A stretch of DNA of 64,000 nucleotides, taken from Burkholderiales bacterium (lineage in GTDB: Bacteria > Pseudomonadota > Gammaproteobacteria > Burkholderiales > Burkholderiaceae_C). Shown here piece after piece: positions 16,265 through 25,216 of the stretch; within the stretch, counting starts at the first letter, position 1; every line of letters begins with the position of its first letter. Under the pieces are notes generated by a model. That model was given only the letters and a program-made list of their open reading frames with translations. It made no database searches and was not told where the DNA came from. The stretch covers positions 62,001-126,000 of the forward strand of contig JADJCH010000004.1 of NCBI GenBank assembly GCA_016703325.1. The letters run 5' to 3'. The position numbers and the translations under genes were made by a program.

Positions 16265-17170
16265 ATGGTGGCCTACAAGACGGTCGAAGATGTGATCGGT
16301 GCAACCCCGCTGGTGCGGTTGCAGCGTCTGGGCGGCGAAGAGCTGGCCCGCCGGGGCAATGTGGTCCTGGCAAAGCTGGAGGGCAACAACCCGGCGGGTT
16401 CGGTGAAGGACCGGCCGGCCATCAGCATGATCCGCCGGGCGGAGGAGCGCGGGGACATCCGGCCCGGGGATACGTTGATCGAGGCGACCTCCGGCAACAC
16501 CGGCATCGCGCTGGCCATGGCCGCGGCGGTGCGGGGGTACCGCATGGTGTTGATCATGCCGGAGGACCTGTCCATCGAGCGGGCGCAGACCATGAAGGCC
16601 TACGGGGCCGAGCTGATCCTCACGCCCAAGGTGGGTGGCATGGAGTACGCCCGTGACCTGGCCGAGCAGATGCAGCGTGACGGCAAGGGCCGGGTGCTGG
16701 ACCAGTTTGCCAACGGCGACAACCCGCGGGTGCACTACGAGACCACCGGGCCGGAGATCTGGGCCGACACCGAGGGCCGCGTCAGCCACTTCGTCAGTGC
16801 CATGGGCACCACCGGCACCATCACCGGCGTGTCGCGGTACCTGAAGGAGCGCAACCCGGCGGTGCGCATCGTTGGAGCGCAGCCGTCGGAGGGCTCGCGC
16901 ATCCCGGGCATCCGCAAGTGGCCCGAGGCTTACCTGCCCAAGATCTACGACCCGTCCAGCGTGGACGAGCTGCGCCTGGTCAGCCAGGCCGACGCGGAGG
17001 ACATGGCGCGCCGCCTGGCCCGGGAGGAGGGGCTGTTTGCCGGCATCTCCGCCGCGGGAGCCTGCTGGGTGGCGCTGGACCTGGCGCGCACGCTGGAGAA
17101 CGCCACGATCGTGTTTGTGGTCTGCGACCGGGGCGACCGCTACCTGTCCACCGGGGTGTTCCCGGCCTGA
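16265..17170 (+). CDS. cysM: Cysteine synthase B (O-acetylserine sulfhydrylase)
   Basis: PLP-dependent beta-replacement enzyme that makes cysteine (or S-sulfocysteine) from O-acetylserine. The 301-residue length is typical of CysM. The PLP-lysine motif KLEGNNPAGSVKDRPA (Lys in SVKDR) and the phosphate/substrate loops TSGNTGIALA and GTTGTITG are clear. The ATG at 16265 is preceded by a strong GGAGG at 16256-16260, which rejects the longer frame. A Nudix gene follows 4 bases after the stop, so the two are probably co-transcribed. Confidence 0.93.
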   Translation: MVAYKTVEDVIGATPLVRLQRLGGEELARRGNVVLAKLEGNNPAGSVKDRPAISMIRRAEERGDIRPGDTLIEATSGNTGIALAMAAAVRGYRMVLIMPEDLSIERAQTMKAYGAELILTPKVGGMEYARDLAEQMQRDGKGRVLDQFANGDNPRVHYETTGPEIWADTEGRVSHFVSAMGTTGTITGVSRYLKERNPAVRIVGAQPSEGSRIPGIRKWPEAYLPKIYDPSSVDELRLVSQADAEDMARRLAREEGLFAGISAAGACWVALDLARTLENATIVFVVCDRGDRYLSTGVFPA

Positions 17171-17174
17171 TGCG

Positions 17175-17747
17175 GTGTCCGCCCCGCTGAACTCTGGTGA
17201 CGATCGGCCGGCCGGCTGGCCGGAGGGCTGGCACTGGTGCCCGCGCTGCGCCACGGCGCTGGCCTGGCTGGCAGCGGAGGAGGATGGCGGGCTGCGGCAC
17301 CGGGTGCGCTGCCCGGCCTGCGGCTTCACCCACTGGAACAACCCGGTGCCGGTGCTGGCCGCGGTGGTGGAGTGTGTGGATCAGGGTGGGCGGGTGCTGC
17401 TGGCCCGCAACGCGGCCTGGACGGCGCGGTTCTTCGGCCTGATCACCGGCTTCATGGAGGCCGGGGAGTCGCCGGAGGAGGGCATCCGGCGCGAGGTGGT
17501 GGAGGAGACTTCGCTGCAGCCGGGCCGGGTGTCGCTGATCGGCGTGTGGGATTTCCAGCGCATGAACCAGGTCATCATCGCCTACCACGTCGAGGCGACC
17601 GGCCCGGTGCAGCTGTCGCCGGAGCTGGTCGAGTACAAGCTGATCGAGCCCGGCGCCCTGCGCTGCTGGCCGCAGGGCACCGGCCAGGCGCTGGCGCAGT
17701 GGCTGCGTGGCCGGGGCATCGAGCCGCAGTGGCTGGAGCCCGCCTGA
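17175..17747 (+). CDS. Nudix hydrolase with N-terminal zinc ribbon
   Basis: A 190-residue Nudix pyrophosphohydrolase. The N-terminus has a zinc ribbon (CPRC ... CPAC), as in NudC-like and ADP-ribose pyrophosphatase-like enzymes. The Nudix box is complete: a Gly at GFMEAGE, then REVVEET, matching GX5EX7REUXEEX. The only start after the cysM stop is GTG at 17175 and there is no independent promoter, implying translational coupling. Lacking the NudC-specific SQPWPFPxS motif, it cannot be called an NADH pyrophosphatase. Confidence 0.83.
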   Translation: MSAPLNSGDDRPAGWPEGWHWCPRCATALAWLAAEEDGGLRHRVRCPACGFTHWNNPVPVLAAVVECVDQGGRVLLARNAAWTARFFGLITGFMEAGESPEEGIRREVVEETSLQPGRVSLIGVWDFQRMNQVIIAYHVEATGPVQLSPELVEYKLIEPGALRCWPQGTGQALAQWLRGRGIEPQWLEPA

Positions 17748-17802
17748 AGCCCCACTGAAGTCCGCCTGAAGCCGGCCAGCGGCTCCAGGCCTTTGTCCCG
17801 GA

Positions 17803-18790
17803 TCAGTCCGCAGCGCGGGGCAGCACCACCAGCTTGCCCATGGCCTGGCGGGCACCCAGACGGCCGATGGCGGCGGCGGCGCCGGACAGCGGCACCCGTT
17901 CGGTGATCACCGGCTTGAGCTGGCCGGCGGCAAACCAGTCGGTGAGCTGCTTCAGGTCCGCCAGCAGCTGGCGGGGTTCACGCTGCATCGCGGCGCCCCA
18001 GAACACGCCCAGGATGGCGCGCTCCTTCAACAGCGCCAGGTTGAGCGGGATCTTCGGGATGTCTCCGGCGGCAAAACCCACCACCAGGTAACGGCCCCGC
18101 CAGGCGGTGGCGCGCAGGGCCGGCTCGGTGTAGCTGCCGCCCACCGCGTCGTAGACCACGTCGGCGCCGCGGCCGTCGGTCAGGGGCTTCCACCTCCCGG
18201 CGCCAGTCCGGCTGGGTGTAGTCGACGGTGGCGTCGGCCCCGGCGCTGCGCGCGAGGTCCAGCTTGGCCGGGCTGGAGGCGGCGGCGATCACCCTGGCGC
18301 CCATCGCCTTGGCGATCTCCACCGCCGCGATGCCCACACCGCCGGCCGCACCCAGCACCAGCAGGGTCTCGCCGGGCTGCAGCCTGGCGATGGTCTGCAG
18401 CGCGTGCAGGGAGGTGCCGTATACCAGCACGAAGGACGCACCGGTCTCGAAATCCATGTCGGCCGGCAGCTTCTGCACCCGCAGCGCCGGGGCGACACAC
18501 TGTTCGGCGAATCCGCCGGTGCCCACCGAGGCGAACACCCGGTCACCCACCGCCAGGTGGCGCACCTCCGGACCGACGGCGGACACCACACCGGCAAGTT
18601 CAGCGCCGGGAGAGAACGGCAGCGACGGCTTGATCTGGTAAAGCCCCTGGACGATCAGCACGTCCGGAAAGTTGATCGACGCGGCCTGCACATCGATCAA
18701 CACTTCGCCGGGGCCCGGCGTGGGGGAGGGCACGTCTTCGACCGTCAGCTGGTCGATCGGGCCGAAGCGGTGGCACATCAGGGCCTTCAT
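17803..18790 (-). pseudogene. NADPH:quinone oxidoreductase (zeta-crystallin type), frameshifted
   Basis: Zinc-free medium-chain dehydrogenase. From the ATG at 18790 the protein reads normally (MKALMCHRFGP; VLGAAGGVGIAAVEIAK for the NADPH loop) to VDYTQPDWRREVEA. There the frame is lost and the true continuation LTDGRGADVVYDAVGG resumes in another frame down to 17803. The junction sits in the run CCCC (plus strand 18183-18186), where CCC would restore one frame of about 328 codons. It may be a real one-base insertion or a sequencing error. Both halves look well conserved, arguing for a recent change or an artefact. Confidence 0.82.
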
Positions 18791-18996
18791 GGCGTTCTCC
18801 AGGTCTCTTGTCTCTTGTGTGGGGCGCCGTGGGGCGGCGCAGGCATGCGGCGCGGATGATGCCGCGCCGGGCCGCGCACTGCCTGTCGCCTGGGTGCCGC
18901 AGGGGGCGATTCGGCCGTCAGGGTGTTCCCGGGTATTCCGGGGTGATCCCCGGGGAAGGCCGGCGACAATGTCCGGCCACCACGCAAGGAGTCCGC

Positions 18997-19419
18997 TTGA
19001 ACCCCCATCTCACTGTGCTCACCCTGGGTGTGGACGACCTGGAGCGCGCCGTCGCCTTCTACCGGGATGGCCTGGGCTGGGCGACAAAGGGCATCGTCGG
19101 CCAGGAGTTTGAATGGGGGGCGGCGGCCTTCTTCAACCTGGCGGGCGGGCTGAAGCTGGCACTGTGGCCGCGGCGCAGCATGGCTGCCGAGACGGGGCTG
19201 CAATGGGGACCGCCCGATCCGACGGCTTTGGCCCTGGGGCACAACGTGGCCAGCACCGCGGCGGTGGACGAGGTGCTGCGCCAGGCAGCCGCAGCGGGTG
19301 CGCAGATCTGCAAGAGCGCGGGCCCGACCTTCTGGGGTGGGTATGCCGGCTGGTTCCAGGATCCGGACGGTCACCTCTGGGAGGTGGTCTACAACCCGCA
19401 CCTGGCCGCGCTGGGCTGA
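18997..19419 (+). CDS. VOC (glyoxalase/bleomycin-resistance fold) protein, TTG start
   Basis: A 140-residue vicinal-oxygen-chelate family protein. Paired beta-alpha-beta modules are visible, with VDDLERAVAFYRDGLGW at the start and GYAGWFQDPDGHLWEVVYNP at the end, the latter carrying the usual Glu. No ATG fits: the start that matches the family N-terminus is TTG at 18997, preceded 5 nt earlier by AAGGAG. The frame is open upstream as a shadow. The substrate is unknown; many such proteins are annotated only by fold. Confidence 0.8.
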   Translation: MNPHLTVLTLGVDDLERAVAFYRDGLGWATKGIVGQEFEWGAAAFFNLAGGLKLALWPRRSMAAETGLQWGPPDPTALALGHNVASTAAVDEVLRQAAAAGAQICKSAGPTFWGGYAGWFQDPDGHLWEVVYNPHLAALG

Positions 19420-19446
19420 GGAGGGCCGCGGCCGGAGGGGCGGGGA

Positions 19447-19812
19447 TCAGGGCCGGACCTGGGGGGCGAACAGCTCCGGCTTGAAGCCCACCGTGAGGCG
19501 CCGAGGGGCGGCATTGCCCCAGTCCACCACCGGGCGCTTGATCACGCTGGGGTGCGCCAGCATCAGGGCCTTGGCGCTGAGCGCATCCACCACCGAGGCC
19601 CGGATCGCCTCGTCCAGCTTGCGCCAGGTGGTGCCGCTGCGGTTGACCAGCACCTCCCAACCGACTTCGCCGATCCAGCTGTCCAGGGCTTCGAGGGGCG
19701 CGCCCTGCTTCTTGAAGTCGTGGAAGGTGTAGGCCAGGCCCTGCGCTTCCAGCCAGGTGCGGGCCTTCTTGACGGTGTCGCAGTTGGGAATGCCGAACAG
19801 CATCAGGCTCAT
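19447..19812 (-). CDS. ArsC/Spx-family protein (YffB-like)
   Basis: A 121-residue thioredoxin-fold protein of the ArsC/Spx family. The N-terminus MLFGIPNCDTVKKARTWLE has the single redox-type Cys of this family, and IKRPVVDWG is the conserved Arg-containing C-terminal motif. The lack of arsenate-resistance partners makes a YffB-like role more likely than true arsenate reduction. It precedes queF in order but is downstream of it on the minus strand, separated by about 80 bases. Confidence 0.85.
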   Translation of the reverse strand: MSLMLFGIPNCDTVKKARTWLEAQGLAYTFHDFKKQGAPLEALDSWIGEVGWEVLVNRSGTTWRKLDEAIRASVVDALSAKALMLAHPSVIKRPVVDWGNAAPRRLTVGFKPELFAPQVRP

Positions 19813-19894
19813 GAGGGCTCCAGGCAGGACGGATGAGAACGAAGAGCGGGGAGGCGAGCGGCCATCGCCGGGTCATCGGCGAGTCAGTGGCAGG

Positions 19895-20767
19895 TCATTG
19901 GCGGGCGGTGCGCACCAGTTTGGGCATGGCGGCCGGGTGGCTGGTGCGCCAGGGGTTGATGTCCAGCCCACCGCGGCGGGTGTAGCGGGCGTAGACCTGC
20001 AGGCGGGTCGGGCGGCAGCGGGTCCACAGGTCCATGAAGATGCGCTCCACGCAGTGCTCATGGAAGTCGCTGTGGCCGCGGAAGCTCACCAGGTAACGCA
20101 GCAGGCCGGGCTGATCGATCTGCGGGCCGGAGTAGCCGATCTGGACGGAGGCCCAGTCCGGCTGCCCGGTCACCGGGCAATTGCTCTTGAGCAGGTTGGA
20201 CACCAGCGTCTCCTGCACCGGTTGTTCGTCGAACTGTGCGGACAGCAGCTCCGGGGCCGGCAGGTAGTGCTCGCAGTCCAGGTCCAGGCGGTCCAGGTTG
20301 ACGCCGTCGAGTTCGTGGATGGGCTGGGCATCGAAGCCATCGGGAAGGATCAGCTTGACCCCGACGCGTTGACCGCAGGCGGCGCTGAGGTCGTCCACCA
20401 GGTGGCTGCGCACCTCGTCGGCACTTTCGAAGCGCGACATGTGGAAGCTGTTGAGGTAGAGCTTGACCGACTTGCTCTCCACGATCCGGGGCGATTCGCA
20501 GGGCACGGTCAGCTGCACCAGCGCCACCTGCGGCCGGCCCCTCGGGGTCAGCCAGGACAGCTCGAAGGCCGTCCAGAGGTCCGCACCGGTGAAGGGCAGG
20601 GGCGCATCCGCGCGCAATCCCAGGGCCGCCCGCTGCGTGGCGCGGGGAAGGGGAAACAGCTGTGTCGGATCGTAGTGGTCCGGGTACGAGACCGCACGCC
20701 CCAATTGGGAATCGGCCGGGCCATGGGGTTCATGTGCGGTTGGTTGGGGCAGGCTGGAATCACTCAT
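19895..20767 (-). CDS. queF: NADPH-dependent 7-cyano-7-deazaguanine reductase
   Basis: Reduces preQ0 to preQ1 in the queuosine tRNA-modification pathway. The 290-residue length matches the long, two-domain (YqfB-fused) proteobacterial form. The QueF motif ESKSVKLYLNSF is at about residues 97-108, and the catalytic Cys197 and Asp204 lie in SNCPVTGQPD. The start at 20767 begins MSDSSLPQPT. It is divergent from the protease gene. I see no preQ1 riboswitch-like fold upstream, and no other queuosine gene lies in the window. Confidence 0.93.
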   Translation of the reverse strand: MSDSSLPQPTAHEPHGPADSQLGRAVSYPDHYDPTQLFPLPRATQRAALGLRADAPLPFTGADLWTAFELSWLTPRGRPQVALVQLTVPCESPRIVESKSVKLYLNSFHMSRFESADEVRSHLVDDLSAACGQRVGVKLILPDGFDAQPIHELDGVNLDRLDLDCEHYLPAPELLSAQFDEQPVQETLVSNLLKSNCPVTGQPDWASVQIGYSGPQIDQPGLLRYLVSFRGHSDFHEHCVERIFMDLWTRCRPTRLQVYARYTRRGGLDINPWRTSHPAAMPKLVRTARQ

Positions 20768-20991
20768 CGCAGGCCGGATTGTCTCGCAGGGTGTGCTGTC
20801 ACGCCCAATTGCGGGGGAACCGCCCCGATGCGGGGTGTTCGGCAGGTTGGAAAACCGCCGATCAGGACGCCATTGGAAAAGAAAGAAAACTTCCTGGCCC
20901 TATACTGATCAACGACAGGTATCAGGTGTGGAAGGGCTGCGCCGATATGCTGATCTTGCCGGGGCCGACGGGTACCGAAGGAAGTGTGGAC

Positions 20992-22440
20992 ATGGGTCAG
21001 AAATTGAAGGTTGCAGGCTGGATCTCGCTGGGTGTCGTGGCAGGTGCGCTGACGACGCTGCAGCTGCAGGCGACCGCCCGCAGTGCGATGTCTGCGCTGC
21101 CGATGGAAGAGATGCAGCAGCTGGCCACCGTGTTTGACCTGGTCAAACGGGCCTACGTGGAGCCGGTGGATGAGAAAAAACTCATCCGCGATGCGATTGG
21201 CGGCATGGTTTCCGGGCTGGATCCGCATTCCCAGTATTTCGAAGGCCAGGCCTACAAGGAATTCCACGAGAGCATCAACGGCAAGTTCACCGGCGTGGGC
21301 ATCCAGATCGAGATGGACGAAGGCCTGGTGAAGGTGGTCTCGCCGATCGAGGGCTCACCGGCGTTCCGTGCCGGCATCGTCACCGGCGACCTGATCACCC
21401 GCATTGACGAGACGGCGGTCAAGGGCCTGACGATGGACCAGGCCATCAAGCGCATGCGCGGCCCCAGCGGCACCAAGGTGCTGCTGACGATCTTCCGCAA
21501 GGCGGAGAACCGCAGCTTCCCGGTGACCATCGTGCGCGAGGAGATCAAGACCAAGAGCGTGCGCTCCAAGGTGATGGAGCCCGGTTATGCGTGGATCCGG
21601 ATCAACCAGTTCCAGGAGCCCACGGTGCGGGATTTCGCCGAGCAGCTCAAGGACATCTTCAAGGCCGAACCCAACCTGAAGGGGCTGGTGCTGGACCTGC
21701 GCAACGATCCGGGCGGCCTGCTGGACGGCGCCATCGGCATCTCGGCGGCCTTCCTGCCCAAGGATGTGGTGGTGGTGACCACCAACGGCCAGATGGTGGA
21801 TCAACGGGCCAGCTACAAGGCCTCGCCCAGCTACTACTCCCGCGACGGCAGCGATGTGCTGGCCAGCCTGCCGGCGGCCGTCAAGAACGTGCCGCTGGTG
21901 GTGCTGGTCAACGAAGGCTCGGCCTCGGCCAGTGAAATCGTGGCGGGCGCCCTGCGCGACCACAAACGGGCGGTGATCATGGGGTCGCAGACCTTTGGCA
22001 AGGGGTCGGTGCAGACCGAGCTGAACCGCCTGCCGCTGCCCAACACCTCCTTGAAGATCACCACGGCGCGGTACTACACGCCGTCGGGCCAGTCGATCCA
22101 GGCCAAGGGCATCGTGCCGGATGTGATGCTGGACGAAACCGCCGAAGGCAGCCCCTATGCCGCGCTGCGCACCCGCGAGGCGGACCTGGAGCGCCACCTG
22201 GTCAATGGCAACGGCGACGCCGACAAGAAGGATCCGGCTCGCGAGAAGGCCCGTGAGGAAGCCCTGCGCAAGCTGGAAGACGCCGCAGCGAAGAACAACA
22301 ACAAGCCGGTGCGGCTGCCGGAGTTCGGCAGCGCAGAGGACTTCCAGCTGCAGCAGGCGCTCAACCGCCTGAAGGGCAAACCGGTGGTGGCCAGCAAGAG
22401 CCAGACCGAGCGCAAGCCGGAAGACGCCAAGTCGAACTGA
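20992..22440 (+). CDS. S41 C-terminal processing peptidase (CtpA/Prc family)
   Basis: A 482-residue periplasmic or membrane-anchored protease. A signal-anchor (LKVAGWISLGVVAGALTTL) opens the protein, a PDZ domain covers about residues 90-180 (FTGVGIQIEMDEG, PAFRAGIVTGDLI), and the Ser/Lys dyad follows with Ser near 312 in EGSASASEIV and Lys337 in TFGKGSVQ. The ATG at 20992 follows GAAGGAAG and is preferred over ATG 20947. The C-terminal 90 residues are charged and Lys/Glu rich. A possible -10 (TATACT, 20901-20906) lies upstream. The MoeB/ThiF-like gene starts 8 bases after the stop. Confidence 0.9.
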   Translation: MGQKLKVAGWISLGVVAGALTTLQLQATARSAMSALPMEEMQQLATVFDLVKRAYVEPVDEKKLIRDAIGGMVSGLDPHSQYFEGQAYKEFHESINGKFTGVGIQIEMDEGLVKVVSPIEGSPAFRAGIVTGDLITRIDETAVKGLTMDQAIKRMRGPSGTKVLLTIFRKAENRSFPVTIVREEIKTKSVRSKVMEPGYAWIRINQFQEPTVRDFAEQLKDIFKAEPNLKGLVLDLRNDPGGLLDGAIGISAAFLPKDVVVVTTNGQMVDQRASYKASPSYYSRDGSDVLASLPAAVKNVPLVVLVNEGSASASEIVAGALRDHKRAVIMGSQTFGKGSVQTELNRLPLPNTSLKITTARYYTPSGQSIQAKGIVPDVMLDETAEGSPYAALRTREADLERHLVNGNGDADKKDPAREKAREEALRKLEDAAAKNNNKPVRLPEFGSAEDFQLQQALNRLKGKPVVASKSQTERKPEDAKSN

Positions 22441-22447
22441 CGCACCG

Positions 22448-23209
22448 ATGAACGACGACCAGCTGCTGCGGTACAGCCGACACATCCTGCTCGACGACAT
22501 CGGCGTAGAGGGGCAGCAGCGCATCGTGGCCGGTCGGGCGCTGGTGATCGGTGCGGGAGGGCTGGGTTCGCCGGTGCTGCTGTACCTGGGCAGCGCCGGG
22601 GTGGGCACGATCACCGTGGTCGATCACGACACGGTGGACCGCACCAACCTGCAGCGGCAGATCGCCCACAGCGACGCTCGGGTCGGTGAACCCAAGGTGC
22701 TTTCCGCTGCGGCTGCTGTGGCGGCGTTGAATCCGGAAGTCCGCGTGGTGGGCCTGCAGCAGCGCGCCGACGAGGCGCTGCTGGACCGGCTGGTGCCCGA
22801 GGCCGACGTGGTGCTGGACTGCAGCGACAACTTTGCCACCCGCCAGGCGGTCAATGCCGCCTGCGTGCGCCACCGCCGACCGCTGGTGTCGGGGGCAGCC
22901 ATCGGGCTGGACGGGCAGATCTCCGTCTGGGACAGCCGGGGGCCGGAGACGCCCTGCTACGCCTGCGTCTTCCCGCCCGGTGCCGAGATGCCGGAGGTGC
23001 GCTGTGCGGTGATGGGGGTGTTTGCGCCGCTGGTGGGCATCATCGGCACCATGCAGGCCGCCGAGGCGCTCAAGCTGCTGGCGGGCATCGGTCAGTCCCT
23101 CGCTGGCCGGCTGCAGATGCTGGACGGCCGGGACCTGCGCTGGACCGAAATTGCCCTGCCGCGGGACCCGGGCTGCAGCGTCTGCGCTGCGCACCGCCAC
23201 GCCGGCTGA
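22448..23209 (+). CDS. MoeB/ThiF-family E1-like adenylyltransferase
   Basis: A 253-residue E1-like enzyme that adenylates the C-terminus of a small sulfur carrier (MoaD or ThiS). The nucleotide loop GAGGLGS is near residues 35-41, the DRTNLQRQ motif follows, and zinc is bound by two CxxC pairs, CYAC (about 173) and CSVC (243-246). The conserved Cys in VRCAVMG is present. No moa or thi genes are adjacent, so MoeB and ThiF cannot be separated. It probably shares a transcript with the upstream protease. Confidence 0.87.
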   Translation: MNDDQLLRYSRHILLDDIGVEGQQRIVAGRALVIGAGGLGSPVLLYLGSAGVGTITVVDHDTVDRTNLQRQIAHSDARVGEPKVLSAAAAVAALNPEVRVVGLQQRADEALLDRLVPEADVVLDCSDNFATRQAVNAACVRHRRPLVSGAAIGLDGQISVWDSRGPETPCYACVFPPGAEMPEVRCAVMGVFAPLVGIIGTMQAAEALKLLAGIGQSLAGRLQMLDGRDLRWTEIALPRDPGCSVCAAHRHAG

Positions 23210-23296
23210 GGGCGCTGCCACGGTTTACGCCCGTGACGCGCGGGCCGATGTGAAGCGTTGAGCGCCGGGGTGGCTGCGGGGCGGTATGCTGCATTC

Positions 23297-24235
23297 ATGA
23301 CCACACCGCACAAGCCCCTGACGGACCACCGCAGCGAAGCGGCCATTGAGCTGACGGCCCGCAACTTTCCCTCTGCACAACAGGAAGCCCAGGCGCTGCG
23401 CCCGGCTTCGCGTTACGCGGGGCCGGAGAGCGCCTACCGCCTGGCCTTCACCGACGAAGCCTTCCTGCTGCGCGAGGAACTGCGCCCGGTGCGCATGCAG
23501 CTGGAGCTGCTCAAGCCCGAGCTGGTGCAGACGGAGCGGGGCATCGAGTCCACCATCGTCATCTTCGGCAGTGCGCGCATCCAGTCTCCGGAGGCGGCCC
23601 ACGCCACGCTGGAGTCGGCTCAGGCCGGCGGGGATGAGGCGGCCCTGCGGCGTGCGCTCATGCAGGTGGAGATGAGCCGCTTCTACGATGAGGCCCGGCG
23701 GTTTGCCGCGCTGGTGACCGAACGCTCCCGCACCCTGGAGACGCCGATCTATGTGGTCACCGGCGGTGGACCGGGCATCATGGAAGCGGGCAACCGCGGT
23801 GCCCACGAGGTGGGCGGGCAGAGCATCGGCCTGAACATCGTGCTGCCGCACGAGCAGGAGCCCAACCCGTACATCACGCCGGAGCTGTGCTTCCAGTTTC
23901 ACTACTTCGCGCTGCGCAAGATGCACTTCCTGATGCGCAGCATCGCGCTGGTGTGTTTCCCGGGCGGCTTCGGCACGCTGGATGAGCTGTTCGAGACGAT
24001 GACGCTGGTGCAGACCGGCAAGTCGCGCCGCCGGCCGATCCTGCTGTTCGGGCGCGAGTTCTGGACCCGCCTGATCAACTTCGACTGGCTGATCGAGACC
24101 GGCATGATCAGCCCGGGGGACGTGCACCTGTTCCACTTCGTCGAGTCGGCCGAGGATGCCTGGCGCTGCCTGGCCGACCACTACGGTTTCGACCTGCCGG
24201 AGACACGCACCGGCGAGTTTGCGGACTACGTCTGA
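23297..24235 (+). CDS. LOG-family protein (TIGR00730-like nucleotide phosphoribohydrolase)
   Basis: A 312-residue protein of the LOG or 'lysine decarboxylase-like' family. Members hydrolyse nucleoside 5'-monophosphates to base and ribose phosphate. The diagnostic motifs are GGGPGIMEAGNRGA and PGGFGTLDELFE, with the Arg/Glu catalytic residues. The N-terminal 90 residues are an extra helical part (FTDEAFLLREELRPVRMQLE) seen in longer proteobacterial members. The ATG at 23297 is chosen over the open upstream frame because the preceding segment is intergenic in composition. Confidence 0.87.
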   Translation: MTTPHKPLTDHRSEAAIELTARNFPSAQQEAQALRPASRYAGPESAYRLAFTDEAFLLREELRPVRMQLELLKPELVQTERGIESTIVIFGSARIQSPEAAHATLESAQAGGDEAALRRALMQVEMSRFYDEARRFAALVTERSRTLETPIYVVTGGGPGIMEAGNRGAHEVGGQSIGLNIVLPHEQEPNPYITPELCFQFHYFALRKMHFLMRSIALVCFPGGFGTLDELFETMTLVQTGKSRRRPILLFGREFWTRLINFDWLIETGMISPGDVHLFHFVESAEDAWRCLADHYGFDLPETRTGEFADYV

Positions 24236-24251
24236 CCCCCGGGAGGGTGTG

Positions 24252-25187
24252 ATGAACGCAGCCGTCAGCCTGATCGGGGCGCCCACCGACATCGGTGCCA
24301 GCGTCCGGGGTGCATCGATGGGGCCCGAGGCGCTGCGGGTGGCACAACTCCAGCAGCGGCTGGAGGCCCATGGCCTGCAGGTGGCCGACCGGGGCAACCT
24401 GGTGGGGCCGGCCAATCCCTGGCAGGCGCCGCAGGAGGGCTATCGCCACCTGGCCGAGGTCACCGCCTGGAACACCGCCGTGCGCGATGCGGTGGCAGCC
24501 GAGCTGGCGCAGCAGCGGCTGCCCATCCTGCTCGGTGGTGACCATTGCCTGGCCATCGGCTCCATTGCTGCGGTGGCACGGCACTGCCATGCGCAGGGCA
24601 GGCGCCTGCGGGTGCTGTGGCTGGATGCCCATGCCGACTTCAACACCAGCGCCATCACCCCCAGCGGCAACCTCCACGGCATGCCGGTGGCCTGCCTCTG
24701 TGGCCACGGCCCTGCCGAACTGCTTGCACTCGCACAGCTGCAAGACGGCCGCGCGGCGCTGACACCCCGGCAGATCCGCCAGATCGGCATCCGCAGCGTC
24801 GATGCGGGCGAAAAGCGCTTTGTGCATGCGCAGGATCTGGAGGTTTTCGACATGCGCTACATCGACGAGATGGGCATGCGCCACGCGATGGAGCTGGCGC
24901 TGGCCACGCTGGACGCCCACACCCACCTGCATGTGAGTTTCGACGTCGACTTCCTCGACCCGCAGATCGCCCCGGGCGTGGGCACCACCGTGCCGGGGGG
25001 CCCGACCTACCGCGAGGCCCAGCTGTGCATGGAGATGATCGCCGACAGTGGCCGGCTGGGCAGCCTGGACATCGTCGAGCTGAACCCGGCGCTGGACCTG
25101 CGCAACCAGACCGCTGAACTGGCGGTGGACCTGGTGGAAAGCCTGTTCGGCAAGAGCACGCTGATGCGCAAGGGCTCGCGGAGCTGA
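24252..25187 (+). CDS. rocF: Arginase
   Basis: Manganese enzyme that splits arginine to ornithine and urea. The 311-residue length is typical. Metal ligands are visible as GGDHC (His), DAHADFN (Asp, His, Asp) and SFDVDFLDP (two Asp). SITPSGN-like ITPSGNLHG is the substrate loop. A GGGAGGG site precedes the ATG at 24252. It follows the LOG gene by 16 bases and may be on its transcript. No urease or ornithine pathway genes are in view. Agmatinase is less likely given the arginase-type N-terminus VSLIGAPTDIG. Confidence 0.88.
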   Translation: MNAAVSLIGAPTDIGASVRGASMGPEALRVAQLQQRLEAHGLQVADRGNLVGPANPWQAPQEGYRHLAEVTAWNTAVRDAVAAELAQQRLPILLGGDHCLAIGSIAAVARHCHAQGRRLRVLWLDAHADFNTSAITPSGNLHGMPVACLCGHGPAELLALAQLQDGRAALTPRQIRQIGIRSVDAGEKRFVHAQDLEVFDMRYIDEMGMRHAMELALATLDAHTHLHVSFDVDFLDPQIAPGVGTTVPGGPTYREAQLCMEMIADSGRLGSLDIVELNPALDLRNQTAELAVDLVESLFGKSTLMRKGSRS

Positions 25188-25216
25188 CCCTGTGAACGAA
25201 CCCTCCATGACCGCGT

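Noticed and set aside
20768..20991. preQ1 riboswitch before queF
   Set aside because: No H-type pseudoknot pattern or A-rich tail was seen in the spacer.
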